From Saccharibacillus sp. JS10 (lineage in GTDB: Bacteria; Bacillota; Bacilli; Paenibacillales; Paenibacillaceae), in the NCBI RefSeq assembly GCF_024436065.1, contig NZ_JANFNS010000002.1, positions 729,249-793,248 on the forward strand: a stretch of DNA of 64,000 nucleotides, given 5' to 3'. Position numbers and translations under genes: made by a program. Of the stretch, positions 9,828 through 18,599 are shown piece by piece. Position 1 is the stretch's first letter, and each line of letters begins with the position of its first letter. The notes under the pieces are model-generated. The model ran no database searches and had not been told where the DNA came from. It saw only the letters and a list, made by a program, of their open reading frames with translations.

Positions 9828-9842
9828 TTGCAAACGCTTGCT
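9828..9842 (+). promoter_or_regulatory. CcpA cre site upstream of citZ
   Basis: TTGCAAACGCTTGCT fits the cre consensus WTGNAANCGNWNNCW at every position. Known: citZ of B. subtilis is repressed by CcpA. The site is about 280 nt upstream of the citZ start, so its exact effect depends on where transcription starts. Confidence 0.6.
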
Positions 9843-9883
9843 CACTCCTGTAACATTAAGATTTGTAAGGGGTTTCAAATAAG

Positions 9884-9928
9884 TTATCACTGCGATAAAA
9901 CAATTTGATGCCTCGTTTATCGTATAAA
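9884..9928 (+). promoter_or_regulatory. Cluster of inverted repeats upstream of citZ
   Basis: Three nested dyads: TTATC-N5-GATAA (9884-9898), GATAAA-N16-TTTATC (9894-9921) and TTTAT-CGT-ATAAA (9916-9928). The first contains TTAT-N7-ATAA, which includes the T-N11-A core of LysR-type binding sites. The LysR-type regulator CcpC controls citZ in B. subtilis; its described box is ATAA-N7-TTAT, the opposite arrangement, so assignment to CcpC is only a possibility. The rest of the fxsA-citZ gap (9843-10121) shows no gene; a possible -10 TACAAT is at 10047-10052. Confidence 0.35.
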
Positions 9929-10121
9929 TGTTCAAAAAAATGACAAAATCCGGTATGATGATTAAGGCACTATTGTGATAAGATTTGTTGTTTTCGGCAG
10001 AATTATAGACCGAAGCCCTAAACGTTTGTAATCCTATAAAAACGGTTACAATGATTTGGGATATGTTTCTGTAAATTCATGCTTGCATGTATCCGTTTCA
10101 ATCGCAAAGGAGAGATGTACG

Positions 10122-11234
10122 ATGACAGCAACTAAAGGTCTTGAAGGCATTGTAGCTACAACTTCTTCGATCAGTTCGATCGTAGACGGTGTGCTTACAT
10201 ACCGAGGGTATAATATCGACGACTTGGCGGCTAACGCTTCGTTCGACGAAGTCGCTTACCTGCTTTGGCATGGTGCATTGCCGAACGAAGAGCAACTGAG
10301 CAAACTCAAAGCTAATCTGGAGACATACGCTCCGGTTCCTGCTGAAGTCATTGAGCAAATGAAGCTGTATCCAAAAGATATGAACATGATGGCGGCTTTG
10401 CGCACAGCAGTATCTGCGCTAGCTTTGTACGATAAAGACGCGGACGATATGAGTGCAGAGTCCAACGTGATGAAAGCAGAGCGCCTGCAAGCGCAATTGC
10501 CGACACTCGTTGCTGCTTTGTCCCGTATCTCTGAAGGCCAAGAGCCGATTGCTCCAAAAGCAGGGCTTGGGCTGACTGAGAACTTCCTGTACATGATGAA
10601 CGGCGAAGTTCCTGAGCAGACGGCAATCGAAGCTTTGGACAAAGCTTTGGTTCTTCATGCCGATCACGAATTGAACGCTTCGACGTTCGCTTCACGTGTA
10701 ACGGTTGCTACATTGTCTGATATTTATTCCGGCGTAACTTCTGCGATCGGCGCGCTCAAAGGCCCTCTTCACGGCGGCGCTAATGAAGCGGTAATGATCA
10801 TGTTGGAAGAAATCGGTACTCCAGATCGTGTAGAAAGTTATATCAATGACAAGTTGGCGAACAAAGCCAAAATCATGGGCTTTGGACACCGTGTATACAA
10901 AGACGGCGACCCACGTGCGAAGCACCTGATGGAGATGTCTCGTCGCCTTGGCGAAGCAAAAGGCGATTCGTCGCTGTACGAAATGTCGATCAAAGTCGAA
11001 GATCTCGTGACTTCGCAAAAAGGCTTGAAACCAAATGTCGATTTCTATTCGGCTTCGGTATACACGTTGCTCGGTATTCCGCGCAAACTGTTCACGCCGA
11101 TCTTCGCGATTAGCCGGGTATCAGGGTGGACCGCGCACATTTTGGAGCAGTACGAAAACAACCGTCTGATTCGTCCGCGTGCCGAGTACGTAGGCGAGCT
11201 CGATCTGACTTACGTACCGATCGACAAACGCTAA
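10122..11234 (+). CDS. citZ: Citrate synthase
   Basis: Condenses acetyl-CoA and oxaloacetate to citrate, the entry to the TCA cycle. 370 residues, as in B. subtilis CitZ. Family motifs: GGANEAVMIMLEEIG, the active-site histidine segment GFGHRVYKDGDPRAK, and NVDFYSASVYTLLGIP with the catalytic Asp. The frame is open further upstream, but the ATG at 10122 is chosen because AAAGGAGAG lies 7 nt before it and homologues start MTATKGLEG. It begins the order citZ-icd-mdh seen across Bacillales. A strong terminator follows, so icd has its own transcription start. Confidence 0.97.
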   Translation: MTATKGLEGIVATTSSISSIVDGVLTYRGYNIDDLAANASFDEVAYLLWHGALPNEEQLSKLKANLETYAPVPAEVIEQMKLYPKDMNMMAALRTAVSALALYDKDADDMSAESNVMKAERLQAQLPTLVAALSRISEGQEPIAPKAGLGLTENFLYMMNGEVPEQTAIEALDKALVLHADHELNASTFASRVTVATLSDIYSGVTSAIGALKGPLHGGANEAVMIMLEEIGTPDRVESYINDKLANKAKIMGFGHRVYKDGDPRAKHLMEMSRRLGEAKGDSSLYEMSIKVEDLVTSQKGLKPNVDFYSASVYTLLGIPRKLFTPIFAISRVSGWTAHILEQYENNRLIRPRAEYVGELDLTYVPIDKR

Positions 11235-11244
11235 TTACGCAAGT

Positions 11245-11285
11245 AAGCCGTCCGGCGGTGAACCAAGCGGCGGACGGCTTTTTTT
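11245..11285 (+). terminator. Intrinsic terminator of citZ
   Basis: AAGCCGTCCG (11245-11254) pairs with CGGACGGCTT (11271-11280), then T residues. Confidence 0.9.
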
Positions 11286-11306
11286 CGGCGTAATTCAGAA
11301 GTTCGG

Positions 11307-11335
11307 TTCAAAATCAGCTTGTGATACGCTACAAT
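11307..11335 (+). promoter_or_regulatory. Promoter candidate for icd
   Basis: TTCAAA at 11307-11312 and TACAAT at 11330-11335 with a 17-nt spacer, 40 nt upstream of the icd start and downstream of the citZ terminator. Confidence 0.45.
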
Positions 11336-11375
11336 AAAAAAAGCTTGACCCCATTTTGAAGGAGGAATTCCATTC

Positions 11376-12671
11376 ATGTCTACATTCGAAAAATTTACTG
11401 CACCGACTGAAGGCGAACAAATTCAGATTGATAACGGTACACTCGTTGTTCCAAACAATCCGGTTATTCCATTTATCGAAGGCGACGGTACAGGTCGTGA
11501 CATCTGGAAAGCTTCCAAACGCGTTCTTGACGCGGCAGTGGAAAAAGCTTACAACGGCGAAAAGAAAATCGCTTGGTACGAAGTATTTGCCGGCGAAAAA
11601 GCATTCAATACATACGGAGAGTGGTTGCCAGCAGATACGCTGACCGCGATTCGTCAATATATCGTTGCGATCAAAGGTCCTTTGACAACGCCGATCGGCG
11701 GCGGTATCCGCTCGCTGAACGTAGCGCTTCGTCAAGAACTGGATCTGTACGTATGCTTGCGTCCAGTTCGTTACTTCGACGGCGTACCTTCCCCGGTTAA
11801 ACGTCCTGAGCAAGTTGACATGGTTATTTTCCGTGAAAACACCGAAGATATCTATGCAGGGATCGAGTACCAAGAAGGTAGCGAAGAAGTGAAAAAAGTC
11901 TTGGAATTCCTTAAAAACGAAATGGGCGTTAACAAAATCCGTTTCCCGGAAACGTCGGGTATCGGTATCAAGCCTGTATCGGAAGAAGGCTCCAAGCGTC
12001 TGGTTCGCGCTGCGGTTCAATATGCAGTCGATCACGGCCGCAAAACCGTAACATTGGTACACAAAGGCAACATCATGAAGTTCACAGAAGGAGCTTTCAA
12101 GAACTGGGGCTACGAAGTGGCTGAAGCTGAATTCGGCGATAAAGTGTTCACATGGGCACAATACGACGAAATCAAAGAAAAAGACGGTACAGACGCAGCG
12201 AACGCAGCGCAAAAAGCAGCTGAAGATGCTGGCAAAATCATCGTAAAAGATGCGATTGCCGATATCGCGTTGCAACAGGTTCTGACACGTCCTACAGACT
12301 TCGACGTAATCGCTACGTTGAACCTGAACGGCGATTACCTGTCTGACGCTTTGGCGGCTCAAGTAGGCGGCATCGGTATCGCACCGGGCGCGAACATCAA
12401 CTACGTAACGGGTCATGCGATCTTCGAAGCTACTCACGGTACAGCTCCGAAATACGCAGACAAAGACGTCGTGAACCCAGGTTCCGTGATCTTGTCCGGC
12501 GTTATGATGTTGGAACACTTGGGATGGCAAGAAGCAGCTGACCTGATCTACAAAGGTCTGGAAGCTTCGATCAACAACAAAACCGTAACTTACGACTTTG
12601 CTCGTCTGATGGACGGCGCAAAAGAAGTGAAATGCTCGGAATTCGCGAACGAAGTGATCGGCAACATGTAA
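11376..12671 (+). CDS. icd: Isocitrate dehydrogenase (NADP+)
   Basis: Oxidative decarboxylation of isocitrate to 2-oxoglutarate. 431 residues; B. subtilis Icd is 423. Substrate-binding [13 protein letters not shown] (containing the Ser that is phosphorylated in E. coli), REN region [15 protein letters not shown], and the metal and cofactor motif [21 protein letters not shown] are all present. Start ATG with AAGGAGG 10 nt upstream. Highly biased codon use, as for pyk and citZ. Confidence 0.97.
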   Translation: MSTFEKFTAPTEGEQIQIDNGTLVVPNNPVIPFIEGDGTGRDIWKASKRVLDAAVEKAYNGEKKIAWYEVFAGEKAFNTYGEWLPADTLTAIRQYIVAIKGPLTTPIGGGIRSLNVALRQELDLYVCLRPVRYFDGVPSPVKRPEQVDMVIFRENTEDIYAGIEYQEGSEEVKKVLEFLKNEMGVNKIRFPETSGIGIKPVSEEGSKRLVRAAVQYAVDHGRKTVTLVHKGNIMKFTEGAFKNWGYEVAEAEFGDKVFTWAQYDEIKEKDGTDAANAAQKAAEDAGKIIVKDAIADIALQQVLTRPTDFDVIATLNLNGDYLSDALAAQVGGIGIAPGANINYVTGHAIFEATHGTAPKYADKDVVNPGSVILSGVMMLEHLGWQEAADLIYKGLEASINNKTVTYDFARLMDGAKEVKCSEFANEVIGNM

Positions 12672-12684
12672 GTTTACGCATCAC

Positions 12685-12736
12685 GAACGGACGGGGGAGA
12701 AGTCGGGAACGACTTTTCTTTCGTCCGTTCTTTTTT
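12685..12736 (+). terminator. Intrinsic terminator of icd
   Basis: Long hairpin with outer arms GAACGGACG (12685-12693) and CGTCCGTTC (12722-12730) and an inner GAAGTCG/CGACTT stem, followed by six T. mdh starts 55 nt later. Confidence 0.88.
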
Positions 12737-12790
12737 ATCCGATTTTCTTGTAATCAAGATTTATATCTGATCAAAGGAGGACTTACAATC

Positions 12791-13744
12791 ATGACAATTA
12801 CCCGCAAAAAAATTACGGTGGTCGGAGCAGGATTTACAGGAGCTACAGCAGCTTTGATGATGGCGCAAAAAGAACTTGGTGATGTCGTGCTGCTGGATAT
12901 TGCGCAGTTGGAAAATCCGACAAAAGGCAAAGCCTTGGACATGCAAGAAGCGATGCCTGTACTTGGATTCGACGCCCGGATTACCGGAACATCAAATTAT
13001 GAAGATGCCAGAGATTCGGATCTCGTCATTTTGACAGCAGGAATCGCACGTAAGCCGGGTATGAGCCGCGATGATCTGGTCAATACGAATGCGGGTATCG
13101 TCCGTTCCGTATGCGAGCAAATCAAAAAAGTCGCGCCGAACACCACCGTGATCGTCCTCAGCAATCCGGTTGATGCCATGACATACACCGCCTACGAAAC
13201 ACTCGGCTTTCCTAAAAACCGCGTAATCGGACAATCCGGCGTATTGGATACGGCGCGTTATTGCGCGTTTATCGCGGAAGAATTGAACGTATCGGTAGAA
13301 GACGTACGCGGCTTTGTGTTAGGCGGGCACGGCGATGATATGGTTCCGCTGGTGCGCTACTCTAGCGTGGGCGGAATTCCGATCGATACGCTGATTTCTC
13401 CTGAACGTATTCAAGAAATCGTACAGCGCACACGAGTTGGCGGCGGCGAAATCGTTAATCTGCTTGGCAACGGCAGTGCGTATTATGCGCCGGCAGCAGC
13501 ATTGATGCAGATGGCAGAAGCCATCTTGAAAGATAAAAAGCGGGTTCTACCGGTTATCGCAAGACTTGAAGGCGAATACGGATATAATGATCTGTTCCTC
13601 GGCGTGCCGGCGATTCTTGGTGGCGACGGAATTGAGCGGATTTTTGAATTGTCATTAACCGAAGAAGAAAAGTCTGCACTGGATGTTTCTGCCGAATCGG
13701 TACGCGGTGTGATTTCTGTAGTTCAAGCCGGATTATCAAACTAA
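12791..13744 (+). CDS. mdh: Malate dehydrogenase
   Basis: LDH-like malate dehydrogenase, malate plus NAD+ to oxaloacetate. 317 residues. N-terminal Rossmann motif [11 protein letters not shown], substrate arginines in [12 protein letters not shown], and the catalytic His in [10 protein letters not shown]. The open frame extends upstream, but the ATG at 12791 has AGGAGG 10 nt before it and matches homologues. It is separated from icd by a terminator. Confidence 0.97.
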   Translation: MTITRKKITVVGAGFTGATAALMMAQKELGDVVLLDIAQLENPTKGKALDMQEAMPVLGFDARITGTSNYEDARDSDLVILTAGIARKPGMSRDDLVNTNAGIVRSVCEQIKKVAPNTTVIVLSNPVDAMTYTAYETLGFPKNRVIGQSGVLDTARYCAFIAEELNVSVEDVRGFVLGGHGDDMVPLVRYSSVGGIPIDTLISPERIQEIVQRTRVGGGEIVNLLGNGSAYYAPAAALMQMAEAILKDKKRVLPVIARLEGEYGYNDLFLGVPAILGGDGIERIFELSLTEEEKSALDVSAESVRGVISVVQAGLSN

Positions 13745-13786
13745 AGATTCGGTCAAGTTTAAATAGGTGAAATGGAAATTGGAAAT

Positions 13787-13806
13787 GAGAAGAAAATTCT
13801 CTTTTT
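13787..13806 (+). terminator. Weak intrinsic terminator after mdh
   Basis: GAGAA-gaaaa-TTCTC stem followed by TTTTT. Only 5 bp, so weak. Confidence 0.4.
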
Positions 13807-13817
13807 ATCAAAGAAAT

Positions 13818-13843
13818 GTTTGCGAATGGATGAGGTGTGGTAA
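13818..13843 (+). promoter_or_regulatory. SigB-like promoter upstream of the stress SDR
   Basis: GTTTGC (13818-13823), 14-nt spacer, TGGTAA (13838-13843), close to the general-stress consensus GTTTAA-N12..15-GGGTAT. It lies about 55 nt before the start of a gene whose B. subtilis relatives (YdaD type) are sigma-B dependent. Whether this organism has sigma B is not known from the window. Confidence 0.35.
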
Positions 13844-13898
13844 GTAAGAAACGGAAGCTCGAAGACAACTACAGATCAACTGGAAGGGAGTTTTCTGA

Positions 13899-14780
13899 AT
13901 GCCAGCCAATGAACAGCAAGCTAACGAAAAAAGACCGCAAAGCCCACCTGCACAACAACTTGAAGGTCATGGTTCGGAATCGGATATGACGCCGAGACCC
14001 GAATACATTTCGCCAAGTTACAAAGCAGCAGGTAAATTGCAAGGCATGACAGCACTGATTACCGGGGGAGATAGCGGGATCGGTCGTGCTGTCGCCGTTC
14101 ATTATGCAAAAGAAGGCGCCGACGTAGCGATTTTGTACTTTAGCGAACATGGTGACGCTGAAGAAACGAAACGTCTGGTTGAAGCGGAAGGTCGAAACTG
14201 TCTGTTATTAGTCGGAGATGTAGGCGATGAGGCTTTTGCGCAAGAATCGGTCAAACGTGTCATCGACAAATTCGGTAAACTCGATATTTTGGTGAATAAT
14301 GCTGCGGAGCAACATCCACAAGAATCGCTTACCGATATTACAGCCGAGCAATTAGAGCGTACGTTCCGCACCAATATTTTCGGTATGTTCTTTATGAGCA
14401 AAGCGGCATTGCCGCATCTGCAAGAAGGAGCTTCGATTATCAATACAACGTCGATTACGGCGTACCGAGGCAGCCCGGAATTGCTTGATTATTCATCGAC
14501 AAAAGGCGCAATCACAAGCTTCACTCGTTCGTTATCGATGAGTCTAGCCGAGAAAAAGATTCGTGTAAACGGCGTAGCGCCAGGACCGATCTGGACACCG
14601 CTGATTCCAGCTACGTTCCCTGAAGAAAAAGTAGAAACGTTTGGCGAAAGCCAACCGATGGGCCGAATGGGGCAACCTTCCGAATTAGGGCCGGCTTATG
14701 TGTATCTGGCTTCACCGGATGCTTCATACGTGAGCGGGCAAATCATTCATATCAATGGCGGAGAAATTATCAACGGATAA
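13899..14780 (+). CDS. Short-chain dehydrogenase, general-stress YdaD/YhxC type
   Basis: NAD(P)-dependent oxidoreductase, 293 residues. A polar N-terminal extension of about 45 residues, typical of the YdaD/YhxC/YhxD group, precedes the Rossmann domain with TGGDSGIGRA, NNAAEQHPQ, the catalytic Ser in NTTSITAYRG and YSSTK. Substrate unknown. Start ATG with GGAAGGGAG 8 nt upstream. It is convergent with the nucleotidase gene and shares a bidirectional terminator with it. Relatives in B. subtilis are general stress proteins, and a sigma-B-like promoter is visible upstream. Confidence 0.88.
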   Translation: MPANEQQANEKRPQSPPAQQLEGHGSESDMTPRPEYISPSYKAAGKLQGMTALITGGDSGIGRAVAVHYAKEGADVAILYFSEHGDAEETKRLVEAEGRNCLLLVGDVGDEAFAQESVKRVIDKFGKLDILVNNAAEQHPQESLTDITAEQLERTFRTNIFGMFFMSKAALPHLQEGASIINTTSITAYRGSPELLDYSSTKGAITSFTRSLSMSLAEKKIRVNGVAPGPIWTPLIPATFPEEKVETFGESQPMGRMGQPSELGPAYVYLASPDASYVSGQIIHINGGEIING

Positions 14781-14812
14781 AGACTTCGCTTCATAGACGC
14801 TATTCAGATCAT

Positions 14813-14877
14813 AAAAAGCCGTTTGTTCGGAGTAGGAAGTGGAACTTCCACTTCTCACCGAGCAAACGGCTTTTTTT
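14813..14877. terminator. Bidirectional terminator with a long perfect stem
   Basis: Outer arms AAAAAGCCGTTTG (14813-14825) and CAAACGGCTTTTT (14863-14875) enclose an inner 9-bp palindrome GAAGTGGAA-C-TTCCACTTC (14836-14854). A and T runs on both sides serve the convergent genes. Confidence 0.88.
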
Positions 14878-14895
14878 GTTTTTTGCAAGATTCGG

Positions 14896-15528
14896 TTAAC
14901 GAACTTCCGGTCGCTGCGTTTCTTGACCGATCTGCGCGGACAATTCGTCCAACGTCATTTCAAATGCGGGAGCCAAATGTTTAAGGAAGTATTCGACTTC
15001 CTGCATCGCGGATTCGGCAAGTTTTTCTTCCGTTTGCTGCTTGGCGACTGCAAATTCCCGATTGCCGGCTGCGACTTCCCAGGCGCATTTGAGATAAGCA
15101 TCGATTCGGTCAGCGGCTTTGACATACAGATGAAGTTCTTGATCTTCTGCGCTCGGTTCACTGGTTCCAATCAAGGACGCATAGACAGGCTGAAGCGGCT
15201 CTGGAGCCATATCCGTCAGACGCTGCGCGCCCATTTGCTCGATCATGCGGAAATTGGACAGCAGCGCTTCGTTATGATGTTTGACGGGTGTTGGAATATC
15301 GCCGGTAAACACTTCGGGAGCATCATGAAATAGAGCAAGCGTAGCCGCACGGTCCGCATTCAGCGATTTACCGTACATTTCATTCCCGATCGTACATAAT
15401 AAATGCGACAGCAACGCGACGTGATACGAATGTTCGGCAACGTTCTCGGTCATCGTGCTGCGCATCAAACTCCAACGCTTAATGTGTTTCAAACGGTATA
15501 AATAAGCGGAAAATGGATAAGTCGTCAA
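14896..15528 (-). CDS. YfbR-like 5'-deoxynucleotidase (HD domain)
   Basis: HD-domain phosphohydrolase, 210 residues. The YfbR signature is present: IKRWSLMR (the Arg-Trp pair that reads the deoxyribose), ENVAEHSYHVA with the first metal His, and FHDAPEVFTGDIPTPVK with the HD pair; the last Asp is in KAADRIDAYLK. Known members dephosphorylate dNMPs. The TTG at 15528 is chosen as start because AAAGGG lies 8 nt upstream; a GTG at 15537 would overlap that Shine-Dalgarno sequence. It is divergent from the BASS transporter gene. Confidence 0.85.
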   Translation of the reverse strand: MTTYPFSAYLYRLKHIKRWSLMRSTMTENVAEHSYHVALLSHLLCTIGNEMYGKSLNADRAATLALFHDAPEVFTGDIPTPVKHHNEALLSNFRMIEQMGAQRLTDMAPEPLQPVYASLIGTSEPSAEDQELHLYVKAADRIDAYLKCAWEVAAGNREFAVAKQQTEEKLAESAMQEVEYFLKHLAPAFEMTLDELSAQIGQETQRPEVR

Positions 15529-15651
15529 AACAGGCACCCTTTCTTTGGCTACGATCTGTACATGGAGTCGCGGCTCTTTGTGTTAAGATAAATAAACAGG
15601 TTAGGGCAAGTACGTTACTCATTATAGCAGGATTGAAAGGAAGGAACACAA

Positions 15652-16623
15652 GTGAAGCAAAAAGCTTTGGCGTTCAGCAGTTGGGTAGATCGGGGCATGT
15701 TTTGGATTACGCCGTCGCTGCTTGTGCTGGGTCTGATTTGTTCCCAGCCGCTGCTTCCTCTTGTCCCAACGATTCCTTATTTATTTGCGTATATTACTTT
15801 CGTTATGGGAGTTGGATGTGGTCGAGAACATTTGAAGCATGTGTTTTCCAGACCTTTTCCGATTATTTTAACGTTGATCATTAGTCATTTGATTGCGCCT
15901 CTGGCTGCATTTGCTTTGGGCAGTGCATTATTTGGAGCGTCTTCGCCGTATACGATTGGACTGGTGCTTTTTACAATTATTCCGCTTGGCGTTTCTTCCG
16001 TCTTATGGATTGAATTATCGGGTGGAAGCATGGCGCTCGGGCTTGCGATGGTATTATTGGATTCGGCGCTTAGCCCGCTTGTCGTTCCGGGATTGATCCA
16101 GCTGTTTTTCGGAACAGAACTCGCTTTCGACACGCTGCATCTGATGCGGGATTTATTGCTCATGGTCGTCGTACCTACAGCTTTGGGCGTTGTGATCTAT
16201 GAGCGCTCCGGCGGTACGTTCAAAAAGCAAGCGGGTCCTGTTTTGCTGCCGATTTCTAAAATCTTTTTTATGCTTGTGATTTTGTTAAATGCAGCAGGGA
16301 TTGCTCCTTATGCGTATGAGCTGCGCGGTGATTTGGCTTCGGTGATTCCGGCGGTATTGCTACTGGTCGGGATCGGCTATATGCTAGGTTATTATATGCC
16401 TTTGTTATTCAAACAACGCGTGCCTGAGCTTCTGGTTACGATCTCATTTGCAACCGGAATGCGAAACAACTCGCTTGGCTTGGTATTGGCGCTTGGTTAT
16501 TTTTCGCCGCAAGCGGCGGTTCCGGTCGTGCTGGCAATCTTGGTGCAACAGCCGCTTGCGACTTTGCATCAACTGGTTTTACGTAAATTCAAACCGTACC
16601 CGATGAAGGAGAGTCTCCGTTGA
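15652..16623 (+). CDS. Bile acid:sodium symporter (BASS) family transporter
   Basis: Membrane protein of 323 residues with nine to ten predicted helices covering residues 15-310. The family signature FATGMRNNSLGLVLA is near residue 272. BASS members move organic anions with sodium; the bacterial substrate is not known and could be pantoate, a keto acid or another organic anion. GTG start with GAAAGGAAGG upstream. The stop overlaps the phoR start (TGATG), so the two are translationally coupled. This pairing is unusual and may mean the transporter is expressed with the phosphate sensor. Confidence 0.85.
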   Translation: MKQKALAFSSWVDRGMFWITPSLLVLGLICSQPLLPLVPTIPYLFAYITFVMGVGCGREHLKHVFSRPFPIILTLIISHLIAPLAAFALGSALFGASSPYTIGLVLFTIIPLGVSSVLWIELSGGSMALGLAMVLLDSALSPLVVPGLIQLFFGTELAFDTLHLMRDLLLMVVVPTALGVVIYERSGGTFKKQAGPVLLPISKIFFMLVILLNAAGIAPYAYELRGDLASVIPAVLLLVGIGYMLGYYMPLLFKQRVPELLVTISFATGMRNNSLGLVLALGYFSPQAAVPVVLAILVQQPLATLHQLVLRKFKPYPMKESLR

Positions 16624-18428
16624 TGAAACCGTTTCGTACCCGTCTTACGTTGATTTTATTGCTGCTGGTCGGAATTTCTGTATTAGCGGCAGGGCTGACG
16701 ATGGCTAAAGTTTTTCGAGATTCGCATATTCGTTCGTTGGAAGAGTATATGGGTCGGGAGATTGCATTGCTCGAAGATTTGCTCATATTACCGTCTGCGC
16801 CGAAATCTAGTGAAAGTGTTCCGGAAGTGTTCGAACAACAAGCGCGGCGTTTGGCTTCCTTAACCGATTCTCGCGTAACCTTTATCGGCAAAGACGGCGT
16901 CGTCATCGGAGATTCGCAAAGCGATCCGGCTTCTATGGATAATCATCTGGATCGCGAAGAGATTCGGACTTCGAGCGCGAATGCTCCCGGACATGCAGTA
17001 CGGTATAGCCATACTTTAGGGCGCGATATGCTCTATGTGGCAGCTCCTATTGTATCTTCGGGCGGATTCGACGGATATATTCGGTTATCCATGAGTCTTG
17101 CGATTGTCGAAGAAGGATTGCAGCGTGGTTGGATCATTATGGGCAGTGCATTGGCGGCTTTATTTTTGCTATCCGCAGCACTCAGTTATCGATTGGCAGG
17201 CGGGCTCACGAAGCCGATCGAACATATTATGGCGACAGCGAATCGTATTTCGAAACTCGATTATGATGCACGGGTCGGTCAGATGCGCCGTGACGAGATC
17301 GGTCAGCTTGGAGCCTCGATCGACAATATGGCGGATAGTCTTCAAGCGCAGATGCTTACGATTCGAGACAACGAAAGTTTGCTGCAAAACGTACTCGATA
17401 ATATGACCGGCGGTATTTTGATGATTGACGAAAAAGAGCGTATCGGTCTAGTCAATCGCCAAGCCGAACGGATGCTGGGCATACGCGCCGATCGCGTAGT
17501 AGGACGTCCTTACACGGAGCTGAAGCGTTTTTACGAATTGACTCGATTTATCCAAGAAGGCGTTCTACACAAAAATCGGATGCACGACGAGCTGACTTTA
17601 TTTGTTCCGGAAGAACGCTTGATTTCGCTAGACGGTGTGCCAATGACCGTACTGCATGACGATTCGTATCACGGGATGTTGTTCTTATTCCAAGACGTCT
17701 CCGATATCCGGCGTCTGGAACGGATGCGCAGCGAATTCGTAGCGAATGTGTCCCATGAACTGAAAACGCCGGTTGCGGCGGTTCAAGGTTTTGCGGAGAC
17801 GCTGCTGTCTGGCGGCGTACAAGACGAAGAGACTGCACGCTCGTTCCTGAAAATTATCTACGATGAAGGCGATCGGTTGAACCGGTTAATTGGCGATATT
17901 TTGGATTTATCGAAAATCGAATCGCGCCGAATCCAACTAGATTATGCGCCCGTACATGTGCTGACGTTGTTCCGATCCGTGAGTAAAGTATTGGAAGGAT
18001 CATCCGAGCAGAAAAAAATCGGAATCCGTATTCAAGTGCCCGAAGAGTTGTTTATCGAAGCGGACGAAGATCGGATGAGACAAATCTTTATCAATCTGGT
18101 GGCGAACGCGATTAGTTATACCCCGGACGGTGGACGTATCACGATCAAAGCCGAAGAGTTTGTTGATCCGGAGTATGAAGAAGATCGGGTACGGTTCAGT
18201 ATTGCAGACAACGGAATCGGAATTCCGAAAAAAGATTTACCGCGAATTTTCGAACGGTTTTATCGGGTCGATAAAGCCAGATCGCGAGTTTCTGGCGGAA
18301 CCGGTCTGGGTCTGTCTATCGTCAAACATCTGGTCGAATTGCACCGAGGAGTGATTTCGGTCGAAAGCGAACTTGGCGTTGGAAGTACATTTAGTGTAGA
18401 ACTCCCTGTGCTTCAGGAAAATCTCTAA
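16623..18428 (+). CDS. phoR: Phosphate sensor histidine kinase PhoR
   Basis: Membrane sensor kinase, 601 residues. Transmembrane helix at about 8-28, extracytoplasmic domain to about 160, second helix at about 165-190, HAMP to 240, PAS at about 245-345, HisKA with the phosphorylated His in FVANVSHELKTP, and HATPase with NLVANAISYTP, DNGIGIP and GGTGLGLSIVKHL. Named PhoR from position next to mdh, phoP, pstB and phoU and from domain order; WalK/ResE kinases share this architecture. Order here is phoR then phoP with 171 nt between, the reverse of B. subtilis phoP-phoR. The ATG at 16623 overlaps the upstream transporter; a TTG at 16620 is possible. AAGGAGAG is 9 nt upstream. Confidence 0.87.
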   Translation: MKPFRTRLTLILLLLVGISVLAAGLTMAKVFRDSHIRSLEEYMGREIALLEDLLILPSAPKSSESVPEVFEQQARRLASLTDSRVTFIGKDGVVIGDSQSDPASMDNHLDREEIRTSSANAPGHAVRYSHTLGRDMLYVAAPIVSSGGFDGYIRLSMSLAIVEEGLQRGWIIMGSALAALFLLSAALSYRLAGGLTKPIEHIMATANRISKLDYDARVGQMRRDEIGQLGASIDNMADSLQAQMLTIRDNESLLQNVLDNMTGGILMIDEKERIGLVNRQAERMLGIRADRVVGRPYTELKRFYELTRFIQEGVLHKNRMHDELTLFVPEERLISLDGVPMTVLHDDSYHGMLFLFQDVSDIRRLERMRSEFVANVSHELKTPVAAVQGFAETLLSGGVQDEETARSFLKIIYDEGDRLNRLIGDILDLSKIESRRIQLDYAPVHVLTLFRSVSKVLEGSSEQKKIGIRIQVPEELFIEADEDRMRQIFINLVANAISYTPDGGRITIKAEEFVDPEYEEDRVRFSIADNGIGIPKKDLPRIFERFYRVDKARSRVSGGTGLGLSIVKHLVELHRGVISVESELGVGSTFSVELPVLQENL

Positions 18429-18431
18429 CTT

Positions 18432-18448
18432 TTTACACAGAGTTAACA
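18432..18448 (+). promoter_or_regulatory. Two-repeat Pho box between phoR and phoP
   Basis: TTTACA (18432-18437) and TTAACA (18443-18448) are spaced 11 bp, matching the PhoP direct-repeat consensus TT(A/T/C)ACA-N5. It suggests autoregulation of phoP. Only two hexamers, weaker than the two four-repeat boxes downstream. Confidence 0.55.
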
Positions 18449-18599
18449 ATGCCATGATATGCTGATGAAGGTCAAAAAGTGGAAATCATCAAAGTCGGTC
18501 ATTTTTGCATCCTACAGGCTTGATATAGAGAAAGGCAGAAGTGATTGAACAAGGCTTTGACAAAGATGTTGAAGGTAAACGAAATGGGGGATCGAGCCT

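Noticed and set aside
11295..12530. 411-codon minus-strand frame opposite icd
   Set aside because: Same codon-bias shadow effect; composition unlike a real protein.
18545..18574. TTGAAC, TTGACA, TTGAAG repeated every 12 bp upstream of phoP as a possible Pho box
   Set aside because: PhoP repeats are phased at 11 bp; 12-bp phasing would rotate the sites. The 11-bp pair at 18432-18448 is the better candidate.
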